From the NCBI GenBank assembly GCA_026985685.1, contig JALSQA010000126.1, positions 1-14,477 of the forward strand: DNA of 14,477 nt. The letters run 5' to 3'. Shown here piece after piece: positions 1 through 7,363 of this stretch. The translations under genes were made by a program, and so were the position numbers. A model generated the notes under the pieces. The model saw nothing but the letters and a program-made list of their open reading frames with translations, ran no database searches and was not told the origin of the DNA. This DNA comes from Campylobacterales bacterium (GTDB taxonomy: Bacteria > Campylobacterota > Campylobacteria > Campylobacterales > QNZT01). The first letter of the stretch is position 1; each line of letters begins with the position of its first letter.

Positions 1-675
1 TGATAAAAAAAGTAATATTTTAGTAGGTGCTGGTAAATCTGCACCAAGTTTTTCAAAAATCTCTTTAAATTTTGGAACAACATAAACCATCAAAATCGAA
101 AATGCTACAGCAATAGCTATGATAACAGTCGTAGGATATCGCATAGCTGATTTTAATTTTTTACTATTTTCCATCATCTCTTCCAAAACTTCAGAAAGTT
201 TGGTCAACGATTCAGACATATTACCTGTATTTTCACCAAGTTCTATCATAGCGATAGTAACATCACCAACTTGATATTTATATGGCATCATAGCTTCTGT
301 TAAACTTTTACCTGAATTAAGATCATCATCTACTTGTTCAAAAAGTGCTTTTAAATCTTTATCAACAGTTGATCTAGTCACTTCACGGATACTATCATGA
401 ATAGATATACCCGCATTTGTCATAACCGCAAGTTGTCTAAATGCAGCTATTAATGCTTCAACTTTAATTTTCTTTTTACTCATAGCACCAAAGATACTTT
501 CTTTCATGTCCGCAAAACGTAAATCAAGTGGAGCAGAAATTTCCATAGCTTTTAATACTGTACCTTGTGGAATTCTAGCTTTCATCATAGATATAGCATC
601 TCTTCTTGTCAATGCTTTTATGATCTCAGCACCTCGTTTACCTTTTTGAATATACTTTACTTCATAATAATTCAT
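1..675 (-). CDS. mshG: Type II secretion/type IV pilus platform protein, GspF/PilC/MshG family (3' end off window)
   Basis: This is the polytopic inner-membrane platform protein that works with the neighbouring assembly ATPase to polymerise pilin or pseudopilin. I translated 225 codons from ATG at 675 to the left edge without a stop; family members run to about 400 residues, so the second T2SSF domain is missing here. The N-terminal part has the usual lead-in (MNYYEVKYIQKGKRG, with an RRDA segment near residue 26). The first T2SSF domain carries the typical LGENTGNMSESL stretch near residues 146-157. A membrane segment follows (about residues 180-201), ending in the characteristic VVPKFKEIFEKLGADLP. 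The start overlaps the ATPase stop in an ATGA, implying translational coupling. The symbol follows operon order (MSHA-like); gspF, pilC or ctsF homology is equally compatible. Confidence 0.93.
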   Translation of the reverse strand, partial: MNYYEVKYIQKGKRGAEIIKALTRRDAISMMKARIPQGTVLKAMEISAPLDLRFADMKESIFGAMSKKKIKVEALIAAFRQLAVMTNAGISIHDSIREVTRSTVDKDLKALFEQVDDDLNSGKSLTEAMMPYKYQVGDVTIAMIELGENTGNMSESLTKLSEVLEEMMENSKKLKSAMRYPTTVIIAIAVAFSILMVYVVPKFKEIFEKLGADLPAPTKILLFLS

Positions 676-2423
676 GATTTAGCCACCCTATATACTTCTT
701 CTATCGTTGTTTTACCATTAGCTGCACGGATAAGTGCATCTTTAAACATAGAGATAAATCCATTTTCATCAGCATATTTTGCAATTTTTTCTTTTGAACT
801 TCCTCTTGCAATCATGCTTTGGATATTATCGTCAATTACAAGCACTTCTGAAATCATTTCACGACCAGCATACCCGGTATTGTTACATTTATCACACCCT
901 TTGGCTTTATAAAACTGATGATATTCAGGTATAAATGGTCTAATCTCATTCATGATCTCAGTTGGTAACTCTGTTTTTATTTTACAGTGTGGACATACTT
1001 TACGAATCAATCTTTGAGCCTGTATCGCAACCAAAGCACCACTGATAAGATATGCTTCAATTCCCATATCCACTATTCTAGTTACTGCACTTACAGCATC
1101 ATTTGTATGCAATGTAGAAAAAACAAGGTGTCCTGTCAATGAAGCTTCAATTGCAATTTTTAGCGTCTCTTTATCTCTAACCTCACCAATCATGATGATA
1201 TCTGGATCTTGTCTTAGTATAGAACGAAGAGCCGATGCAAAAGTTAGATTAGCTTTTGTATTAACCTGAACTTGTTGAATCAAATTCATCTGATATTCTA
1301 CAGGATCTTCAACAGTAATCATTTTCTTTTTCACATCTTTTATCGCATTCATACCCGCATAGAGAGTTGTTGTTTTACCACTTCCAGTAGGACCTGTTAC
1401 AAAAATAATCCCATAAGGAGCATTCATGGCGTTACGAAATTTTTTATAATTTCCAGGATGCATACCAAGATCTTCAAGTTTTATCATAACTTTTGATTTA
1501 TCCAAAATACGCATAACGATACTCTCACCTGTCATAATAGGCAAAGTCGAAATCCTAAAGTCATAATGCTTTTCCATGATCATTGAAGAGAAACGCCCAT
1601 CCTGAGGTTTTCTCTTTTCTGCAATATCCAAATTTGCCAATAACTTCACACGTGAACTAAGAGGTGGATATATATCTTTATCAAAAACAAAAATCTCTTT
1701 TAACATACCATCAATTCTTGAGCGAACAATACAGTTTGTCTCTGTTGGCTCGATATGAATATCACTTCCCCCACTGATAATAGCTGTTTTTAAAATCAAT
1801 TCAATCAATTTTAAAATACCAGAACTCTCTTCTACATCTGTAGGAGCTTTTGAGACAAACTCTTGTCTGATCTCTGCAATCAGATCTTTTACACTCTCAC
1901 TAATCTCGATATTGTGAAGATGTTTATCTATCTGCTCAGGATTAGCAATAGCAATTTTAATCAATTTATTTCTAAAGATACGATGTAAATGTTCCTGGAG
2001 TGCGATATCAAAGGGATCTTTAACCGCAACATATATATTGATATCATCCTCTTTATAAGGCAAAATCCCAAGTTTACTAAGTTTGAGATAACCAGCTTTA
2101 GCTCCCAGGCTGTAATTAACCTCTTGAGAATATAAATCTACAAATTCTGTTTTAGTATTTTGAGCAAAAACAACTAAAAACTTATCTAAATCAATTGAAA
2201 AATTTTCATATATTTCATTTAAAAAGATAAGTCCATTTTTAAAAGCTTCAATCAATAAAATATTTAACGTATCAGTTGTAACCAAACCTCGTTTGATCAA
2301 AATAGAACCTAAATCATCACCACTCTCTTCATACTCTTGCTCAATAGAAGTTAAAATTTCTTGAGAGATAATTTTATTTTCAAATAAAAAGTCAATAACA
2401 CTTAATGCTTTTCTCTCTTTCAT
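672..2423 (-). CDS. mshE: Pilus/secretion assembly ATPase, GspE/PilB/MshE family
   Basis: This cytoplasmic hexameric ATPase powers pilin or pseudopilin assembly through the platform protein encoded next. The 583 residues match the full family length. Residues 8-60 fit the duplicated 24-residue MshEN layout, but key ligand positions are changed (see findings). The catalytic half has Walker A GPTGSGKT at 344-351, the Asp box EDPVEYQ at 372-378, Walker B IIMIGE at 409-414 and the His box around LTGHLVFSTLHTND at 429-442. A zinc-binding four-cysteine site (CPHC at 477-480, CDKC at 510-513) is typical of extension ATPases and absent from PilT retraction ATPases. The ATG lies 16 bases after the TPR gene, with a weak AAGG upstream. 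No PilT-like partner is in the window. MSHA naming follows gene order; ctsE/gspE describes the same family. Confidence 0.96.
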   Translation of the reverse strand: MKERKALSVIDFLFENKIISQEILTSIEQEYEESGDDLGSILIKRGLVTTDTLNILLIEAFKNGLIFLNEIYENFSIDLDKFLVVFAQNTKTEFVDLYSQEVNYSLGAKAGYLKLSKLGILPYKEDDINIYVAVKDPFDIALQEHLHRIFRNKLIKIAIANPEQIDKHLHNIEISESVKDLIAEIRQEFVSKAPTDVEESSGILKLIELILKTAIISGGSDIHIEPTETNCIVRSRIDGMLKEIFVFDKDIYPPLSSRVKLLANLDIAEKRKPQDGRFSSMIMEKHYDFRISTLPIMTGESIVMRILDKSKVMIKLEDLGMHPGNYKKFRNAMNAPYGIIFVTGPTGSGKTTTLYAGMNAIKDVKKKMITVEDPVEYQMNLIQQVQVNTKANLTFASALRSILRQDPDIIMIGEVRDKETLKIAIEASLTGHLVFSTLHTNDAVSAVTRIVDMGIEAYLISGALVAIQAQRLIRKVCPHCKIKTELPTEIMNEIRPFIPEYHQFYKAKGCDKCNNTGYAGREMISEVLVIDDNIQSMIARGSSKEKIAKYADENGFISMFKDALIRAANGKTTIEEVYRVAKS

Positions 2424-2439
2424 CTATAATCCATTACCT

Positions 2440-3150
2440 TTATGATTTTAATTGTTGCAAATATTTTAAGACTTGCGATGATTTATACATTTTCAAATAT
2501 GCTTGCAAAGCATTTATAGCATCTTTCTTTTTCCCTAGCTGCACTTTGGTTTTTGCAAATAAAATCCAGCTTTTTGATGCTTTTGGATTAATTTCATTGG
2601 CAATTAATGCCCATTTTAAAGCACTATTATATTTTTTTACTTGATAAAAACGATGTGCTAATTCCATAGCATATTTGATATTGTTTGTCTGTTGAAACTT
2701 TTTTCTAATTGATTTGATACTATTTTTGTGCTTATGCGTATTTACTTCAACAGATGATATTTGAATAAGAGGATTTGTTGTCTCTTTTTTCTTGGTGATT
2801 TTAGTTTGTGCCACAAAATCATTTGTTTTTATATTGTGAGATGATACTACTTTAGTTTGTGACTGTTTTGATTCTAATTCAGCTAAATCACTAAAATCAT
2901 CTTCTATGATTTCAAGATTGACAATATTTCCATTTAACTCTCTTTCAACATTATCTAGTGTTACTTTAGCCAGGGTTGTGTGATGCTTTAACCCATAAGT
3001 TGAAATACTATTAACAGTATGAAAACTATGATATATCAAAAATGAAGATGTCGCCATGATCAATATAAGTAAAATTGAAAATTGTTTTACGAAGACTTTA
3101 TCTTCAAAAATACTTTGGTGGTTGTGATTGATAACCTGGCTTAACTTCAT
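2440..3150 (-). CDS. Membrane-anchored TPR protein in the MshN position
   Basis: This 236-residue protein has a short cytoplasmic N-terminus, one membrane segment at about residues 24-40, and a polar linker of about 110 residues rich in Lys, Thr and Ser. The C-terminal helical part holds two tetratricopeptide-like units, at about 157-190 (with the YNSALKWALIANEINP pattern) and 191-224. The topology predicts TPRs in the periplasm, suited to binding a secretin or another envelope subunit. The protein lies between secretin and ATPase, where MSHA loci carry mshN, whose product is likewise a single-pass TPR protein. A good AGGAG ribosome site precedes the ATG. Sequence identity with MshN cannot be judged by eye, so the function rests on architecture and position. 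A counterpart of the Campylobacter Cts-system membrane proteins is another possibility. Confidence 0.72.
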   Translation of the reverse strand: MKLSQVINHNHQSIFEDKVFVKQFSILLILIMATSSFLIYHSFHTVNSISTYGLKHHTTLAKVTLDNVERELNGNIVNLEIIEDDFSDLAELESKQSQTKVVSSHNIKTNDFVAQTKITKKKETTNPLIQISSVEVNTHKHKNSIKSIRKKFQQTNNIKYAMELAHRFYQVKKYNSALKWALIANEINPKASKSWILFAKTKVQLGKKKDAINALQAYLKMYKSSQVLKYLQQLKS

Positions 3151-3187
3151 GTTTTTCTCCTAATATTGTCTAAAATTTATAAAATTC

Positions 3188-4714
3188 TTAGTATCTAACT
3201 TTGTCGTATCCCAATTGGCTTAATGATATTGCACCATTTGTTCGTTTGTTTTTTATAATATGTGGTGTGATAATCACTACCAGTTCTTCTCTTATTTCAC
3301 TTACTTTCTTTTGTTGAAAAGCATATCCTAGAAGTGGGATGTTGCCTAAAATAGGTACTTTACTTGTTTCTACACCTTTTTTACTACTAATCAATCCACC
3401 TAAAATAACTTTCTCTCCATCTTTGAGTTTAACGACTGAAGAGATCTGCTTTTTCATCAAGTCAGGTGGTAATCTTCTTACTCCTGATTCATCTGTTTTT
3501 ACTCTTGATTTAACAGAACTTATAGAAGGATTTATCTTTAAAATAATCTCACCATTATCAGTAATTTCTGGTGTAATATCCAATAATATCCCTGCAAAAA
3601 CAGATTTAACTACTTCATTATTAAATGTCTCTGTAGCTGCTGCTGATCCTGTTTGTCTTGAACTTGATGAGAGTTTGTAGTAAAGTTGATCACCTGAACT
3701 AAAAACCGCTGGCTGATTATTTAGTGTGACTACTTTAGGATTTGAAACAGAAGTAACATCACCTTGAGTTTTTAGAAACTTTACAACATCTGTAATACCT
3801 GTATTTCCAGATAGACGTAAAAACTTTGCATGAGCTGTTGGATTTGCATCTCCAAATTCATTTATTTTATCATCATTAAGTTTACTAAGATTGTTAGTTG
3901 TTAGCATTTCATACGCCATTTGCATATTTTGTAATTTATACAATTCACCCCAGTTTACACCTGTTTGACGTGAGTTATCTAATGTTACTGACAATATTTT
4001 TACATCAATCAAAACTTGCCTATGTAAACGATTCATCATAGAATGAACATATCTTGCAACTCGATTGATCTGTTTGGTTGTACCACTTACTGTGACCAAA
4101 CCAGCTTCTCTATTTATAATTGGAGCAGGTGCTTTAAATTTATCAGAAGGAGAATTTAAAATCTCATTTAACTCTTTTTGCATATTTGCCCAAAAACTAA
4201 ATTTGTCATTTGAAATGATAGAAGCACCAGTAGAGAGACTTCCTCCTTTAGAACTTCCTTCACCTCCAGAAGCACCATTTGATCCTGTATCTCCAGTCAA
4301 AGATATATCGGTATTACTTGTACCACTACGTTCAGTATTGACATAATCAATTTTAAAAGTTCTTGTTTTTAATCCACTAATACGAAGTACTTTACGCTCA
4401 TAATCATAATCCAATCCTTTAGACGCTATCAAAACATCAAAAATTTCACCCAAACTCATATTTTTGATATTGATACCATAAAGTTTTTCAGAAAGTTTAT
4501 CCTTAGCTTCACTATCTTTGGTAATCACACTAAAACCACACTCGTTGCTTAACTGGTTTAAAATCTCTGACGTAGCTACTTCTTGTGAAACTTTAATATT
4601 AAAAGCTCTGTTATTACAACTTTTTGCATCCAATACAGATACTGTAGCAAACATAGAAAATAAAAAAGCCCCAATGACTTTTGATGTTGTACTATTTAAT
4701 AGTAATTTTTTCAT
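3188..4714 (-). CDS. mshL: Secretin, MshL/PilQ/GspD family outer-membrane channel
   Basis: This protein forms the gated outer-membrane ring through which a pilus or DNA passes. It has 508 residues. Residues 1-30 look like a Sec signal peptide ending VSVLDA, with no lipobox. An STN/N0-type domain spans about 37-115, followed by a Gly/Ser-rich linker (about 130-168). A short periplasmic domain covers about 170-230. The secretin core at about 235-488 contains VSNPKVVTLNNQPAVFSSG, LDITPEI, VILGGLIS, the near-universal VPILGNIPLLGYAFQ (453-467) and LVVIITPHII (478-487). ATG at 4714 has GAGGA six bases upstream. Its first 23 bases overlap the end of the PilP-like gene, so translation is probably coupled. 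The only two cysteines, C33 and C59, both fall in or next to N0 and could form a disulfide. Confidence 0.95.
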   Translation of the reverse strand: MKKLLLNSTTSKVIGAFLFSMFATVSVLDAKSCNNRAFNIKVSQEVATSEILNQLSNECGFSVITKDSEAKDKLSEKLYGINIKNMSLGEIFDVLIASKGLDYDYERKVLRISGLKTRTFKIDYVNTERSGTSNTDISLTGDTGSNGASGGEGSSKGGSLSTGASIISNDKFSFWANMQKELNEILNSPSDKFKAPAPIINREAGLVTVSGTTKQINRVARYVHSMMNRLHRQVLIDVKILSVTLDNSRQTGVNWGELYKLQNMQMAYEMLTTNNLSKLNDDKINEFGDANPTAHAKFLRLSGNTGITDVVKFLKTQGDVTSVSNPKVVTLNNQPAVFSSGDQLYYKLSSSSRQTGSAAATETFNNEVVKSVFAGILLDITPEITDNGEIILKINPSISSVKSRVKTDESGVRRLPPDLMKKQISSVVKLKDGEKVILGGLISSKKGVETSKVPILGNIPLLGYAFQQKKVSEIREELVVIITPHIIKNKRTNGAISLSQLGYDKVRY

Positions 4715-5132
4715 TTTTATTCCTCAAACTTAATCTTTTATTTCCATTCTCATTTTTTAAATAAATTGCATTTGTACTAATTTTGACCAATGTATATCCG
4801 TGTATATTGTCATGGAGCTTGTACCATTTTCCACTTACCTTTACATGATCATTTACAATTGCCTGCAATACATCTGTTACTCTTACAGCAACTTTTGTGC
4901 CATCTTTTTTTATGATGGTTTTTGTATCTTTTGTTTTCTTGTTTAGCCTTATAAAAGGAGGCTTTACAGACTCAATCTCTTTTTCACTGACACCTACTCT
5001 TTTTTGACCGATACGCTCAAACATCATGTGATAATCTTTCACCAAAGCCAAACGCATATCTTTTGGTTTATCTTGTGCCTGTAGATTGTTAACCAAAAGT
5101 AAAACACTAATATTTATTACTAATTTTTTCAT
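4692..5132 (-). CDS. Small exported PilP/MshK-like pilus assembly protein
   Basis: From the ATG at 5132 the product has 146 residues. It has a clear Sec signal peptide (MKKLVINISVLLLVNNLQA, cleavage predicted after about residue 19) and no lipobox cysteine. The C-terminal half has a compact beta pattern (about residues 80-146: VTDVLQAIVNDHVKV, then GYTLVKISTNAIYLKN) resembling the homology region of PilP/GspC/MshK proteins, which link the inner-membrane PilN-PilO complex to the secretin. It sits exactly between PilO-like and secretin genes, as expected. I chose 5132 over the TTG at 5150 because it begins the signal peptide and gives a TGATG junction with the upstream stop. Similarity is weak at the residue level, so the call relies mainly on topology and place. 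Confidence 0.72.
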   Translation of the reverse strand: MKKLVINISVLLLVNNLQAQDKPKDMRLALVKDYHMMFERIGQKRVGVSEKEIESVKPPFIRLNKKTKDTKTIIKKDGTKVAVRVTDVLQAIVNDHVKVSGKWYKLHDNIHGYTLVKISTNAIYLKNENGNKRLSLRNKNEKITIK

Positions 5133-5779
5133 CAATACTTCATCCCCCAAACTGCAATTTTAAAACTACTTAACATCTTATCATCAGGTTTTTCCATTTT
5201 AATCTCCTTGATATCTATCACAAGTGGACTCTCTTCAATAGCATTGATAAATTTAATCATATTTGTAAACTTTGATTTAGACTTTACATCTATTTCAACA
5301 ACATGAGTTATCTTTTGATAAGTAGGATTATAAAATTTATTACCTATTTTTTTAATCTCTACTTTATTTTTTTTAGCAAGTCGTGCAATATTATCTACAA
5401 ATTTTGCCCAGTTTTCATCATCAAACAGAAGATAAGATAACTCTGTGAGAGTATTATCTACATAACTTATTTTGTAAATCGTATCATCATACTCTTGATG
5501 CTTTTTTTTCACAATATTTTTAAAAGAAGCTAATTTTTGTGGTGAATTTTGTGCTAAATAATTTCTCTCTTGATTTATCTTTGTTTTCACTTGCCTGATA
5601 TTTTGCTCTGTATTGTGAAGTTTTTGATCTGTTTGTAAATATACAAATTGATAAATACTATATGCGACCAAAAGTCCAGCGACAAGGTAAAACATACTAA
5701 CTTCAGATGGTTTTTTACTATAAAAGAAATCATCTATCTGTCCCAAAAAATCTTTTCTATCAACATTAGAACTTGCCAT
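5132..5779 (-). CDS. PilO/MshJ-like inner-membrane alignment subcomplex protein
   Basis: The 215-residue bitopic protein has a cytoplasmic N-terminus of about 28 residues, one membrane segment at about 29-48 (MFYLVAGLLVAYSIYQFVYL) and a periplasmic coiled coil at about 50-100 rich in Gln, Lys and Asn. A mixed alpha/beta C-terminal part (about 120-215) follows, with a pattern fitting the ferredoxin-like fold of PilO/GspM. The phrase FTNMIKFINAIEESPLVIDIKEIKM (split here: FTNMIKFINAIEE at about 171-183, then SPLVIDIKEIKM) is the helix-then-strand signature often seen in this family. Its role would be to pair with the PilN-like part of the upstream gene. The ATG overlaps the upstream stop by 14 bases and has AAAGG upstream. 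Low primary conservation is usual for PilO, so neighbours carry much of the evidence. Confidence 0.8.
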   Translation of the reverse strand: MASSNVDRKDFLGQIDDFFYSKKPSEVSMFYLVAGLLVAYSIYQFVYLQTDQKLHNTEQNIRQVKTKINQERNYLAQNSPQKLASFKNIVKKKHQEYDDTIYKISYVDNTLTELSYLLFDDENWAKFVDNIARLAKKNKVEIKKIGNKFYNPTYQKITHVVEIDVKSKSKFTNMIKFINAIEESPLVIDIKEIKMEKPDDKMLSSFKIAVWGMKY

Positions 5780-7298
5780 TTAATCCAACCTTTATCGCAC
5801 TTTCATAGTATGAACTATTTTTATCTTTTTCAATCATATCGGTACTAACATCATAATGTTTTACCATTGCCATATCTTGCATCAACTCTGTAATATATTT
5901 ATCCTTTTTACTACGTACTGTTACTGTAATAGTATTATTACTCTCTTTTGTTTGCAGAACTTGAGCGTGATGTTTATTTACTTTTTTAAATAGATCAGTC
6001 AAGATTTTTGCTTTCATAGGGTAATTTACTTTTTTCTGATAGATCTCTTTTAATAATTTTGTACGAAAATTCAAATCTTTACTTTTGTCATCAAGTAATT
6101 TATCTATATCTTTTTTTTCTTTACTAACTTTTTGCATATCCATTTTCATAGATTGACTCTGTATTGAAAGTTGTTGTTGCACAGAAGAGAGATGTTTTAA
6201 ATCTTTTTGCAAAAACATACTTTCATATACATACTCATATGCTGGATATGCTATTGAGAGTAAAAATGAAGCTGCTATGACTTGTATAAGCTTACCACTT
6301 GGTCTGTTTTTCAGAGGTGGCGGTCTTTTAAAAATAGATATATTTTGACTCTCATCATGATCATCTTGATAAACCAAAGCTTTTTCTATCATCATAGTAT
6401 GCAAAGCTTCTGGTTCTATTTCATTGGCATTTTTTGATATTTTAAATTCTAAATGTTTTGTAGGAAGATTGATATAATTATAACAAAACTCTTCAAGTCC
6501 TGTAATACGTCCTAATTCATTGCCTATGTAAACTTGATCAATATTATCTAGCCTATAAGCTCTTTTTGCATATAAAATAACATCATTGACATAAACAAAC
6601 AACTCACCAAATATCTTCATGATCTGTTGTTGATATGCACTGTTTTCGTGTTGCATACCTGATTTTCTAAGCATTGCAAAGAAACTTTGTTCATCTACTC
6701 TTTTACCCAACTCTTTAGAAAAAGTATCAGATATATACTCTAATGAATATTTAATAGATTTTGAAAAAATATATTCTCCATTTGAATAAATAGAAACAAA
6801 AGCATCATCTTTATGAAAGTAAACAAAACAATCTGTTTTATCATATGGGAGTAAATTTTTGGTATAGAGTGCTTTCATCAAAAATGGTGTTGCTGTAATA
6901 TAATCAAGATACTTAATATCTTTAAGCTCTCCAAAGATATTACTTAACACATCTTTGTCAATAGCTACAACATTAAATACTTTATATTCATCATCATCAC
7001 GATTAGATTGAAAATAAAATATTGAGTACTCTTTATCAGTCTCTAATCCAAGTTCATCATAAGCTTTGATCTCAATAGCATCTCTTAAATCTTCTTCTCC
7101 AACACTATTTTCAATATCTACTGTTGAAGAGATGATATCTTTAGTTTGAACATAAGAGATATAAAAAGCACGATCATCAAACTTTTTAACACTCTCTTGT
7201 GTAATGATATTATCTTGATACTGATAAGATTTCAGTGAGTAGGGATCAACAGTTATGATACTCTTCTTACGCCGATCAATTAAACTCTTTTTTAGCAT
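5766..7298 (-). CDS. PilM-PilN fusion (MshI/GspL-like) pilus assembly protein
   Basis: This 510-residue protein is first in the operon. Residues 1-315 look like a cytoplasmic actin-like PilM domain: the opening SIITVDPYSLK aligns with the VGIDIGSSSIK motif of PilM, and IDQVYIGNELGRITGLEEF (253-271) resembles the late phosphate/adenosine region. Residues 319-336 (NISIFKRPPPLKNRPSGK) resemble the short conserved PilN tail that precedes the membrane. A membrane segment at about 337-354 is followed by a coiled coil (about 363-425) and a C-terminal alpha/beta domain (about 426-510). This gives PilM and PilN in one chain, as in GspL and MshI, expected to pair with the PilO-like product. The phosphate motif is degenerate. 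ATG at 7298 has a modest AGG eight bases upstream; no shorter start keeps the first strand. Confidence 0.82.
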   Translation of the reverse strand: MLKKSLIDRRKKSIITVDPYSLKSYQYQDNIITQESVKKFDDRAFYISYVQTKDIISSTVDIENSVGEEDLRDAIEIKAYDELGLETDKEYSIFYFQSNRDDDEYKVFNVVAIDKDVLSNIFGELKDIKYLDYITATPFLMKALYTKNLLPYDKTDCFVYFHKDDAFVSIYSNGEYIFSKSIKYSLEYISDTFSKELGKRVDEQSFFAMLRKSGMQHENSAYQQQIMKIFGELFVYVNDVILYAKRAYRLDNIDQVYIGNELGRITGLEEFCYNYINLPTKHLEFKISKNANEIEPEALHTMMIEKALVYQDDHDESQNISIFKRPPPLKNRPSGKLIQVIAASFLLSIAYPAYEYVYESMFLQKDLKHLSSVQQQLSIQSQSMKMDMQKVSKEKKDIDKLLDDKSKDLNFRTKLLKEIYQKKVNYPMKAKILTDLFKKVNKHHAQVLQTKESNNTITVTVRSKKDKYITELMQDMAMVKHYDVSTDMIEKDKNSSYYESAIKVGLNGKF

Positions 7299-7309
7299 AT
7301 CAACTACCT

Positions 7310-7315
7310 ATTATA
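7310..7315 (-). promoter_or_regulatory. Possible -10 element for the MSHA-like operon
   Basis: A perfect TATAAT on the minus strand sits 11 bases before the ATG at 7298, between the era terminator and the first pilus gene. If it is used, transcription would begin about five bases before the ATG, giving a nearly leaderless message that excludes the AGG at 7309-7307. A TATTAA a little upstream (about 7324-7319) is an alternative that would leave a slightly longer leader. The 63-base gap and the terminator before it make some promoter here likely, but which box is used is unclear. Confidence 0.4.
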
Positions 7316-7331
7316 GAAATTAATAGGGTCA

Positions 7332-7363
7332 AAAACCGATAAAAGTTTAACTTTACCGGTTTT
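7332..7363 (-). terminator. Intrinsic terminator of the rplI-hslV-hslU-era operon
   Basis: In minus-strand RNA the arms AAAACCGGUAAA and UUUAUCGGUUUU pair over 12 positions. One is a G-U wobble (7356 with 7339). A one-base bulge and three further inner pairs cap the stem with a five-base loop. The stem ends in a run of five U. On the plus strand the wobble becomes an A-C mismatch, so the structure favours the era direction. The upstream arm shares two bases with the era stop codon. The stem is AT-rich apart from the CCGG core, so termination may be partial. Confidence 0.65.

Noticed and set aside
565..912. Plus-strand reading frame across the ATPase/platform junction
   Set aside because: It lies opposite two well-supported genes and its translation shows no domain. 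The same applies to the other plus-strand frames within 1272-12000.
4205..4330. Low-complexity stretch in the secretin as a repeat or recombination site
   Set aside because: It encodes a Gly/Ser-rich linker between secretin domains and has no regular repeat unit at the DNA level.
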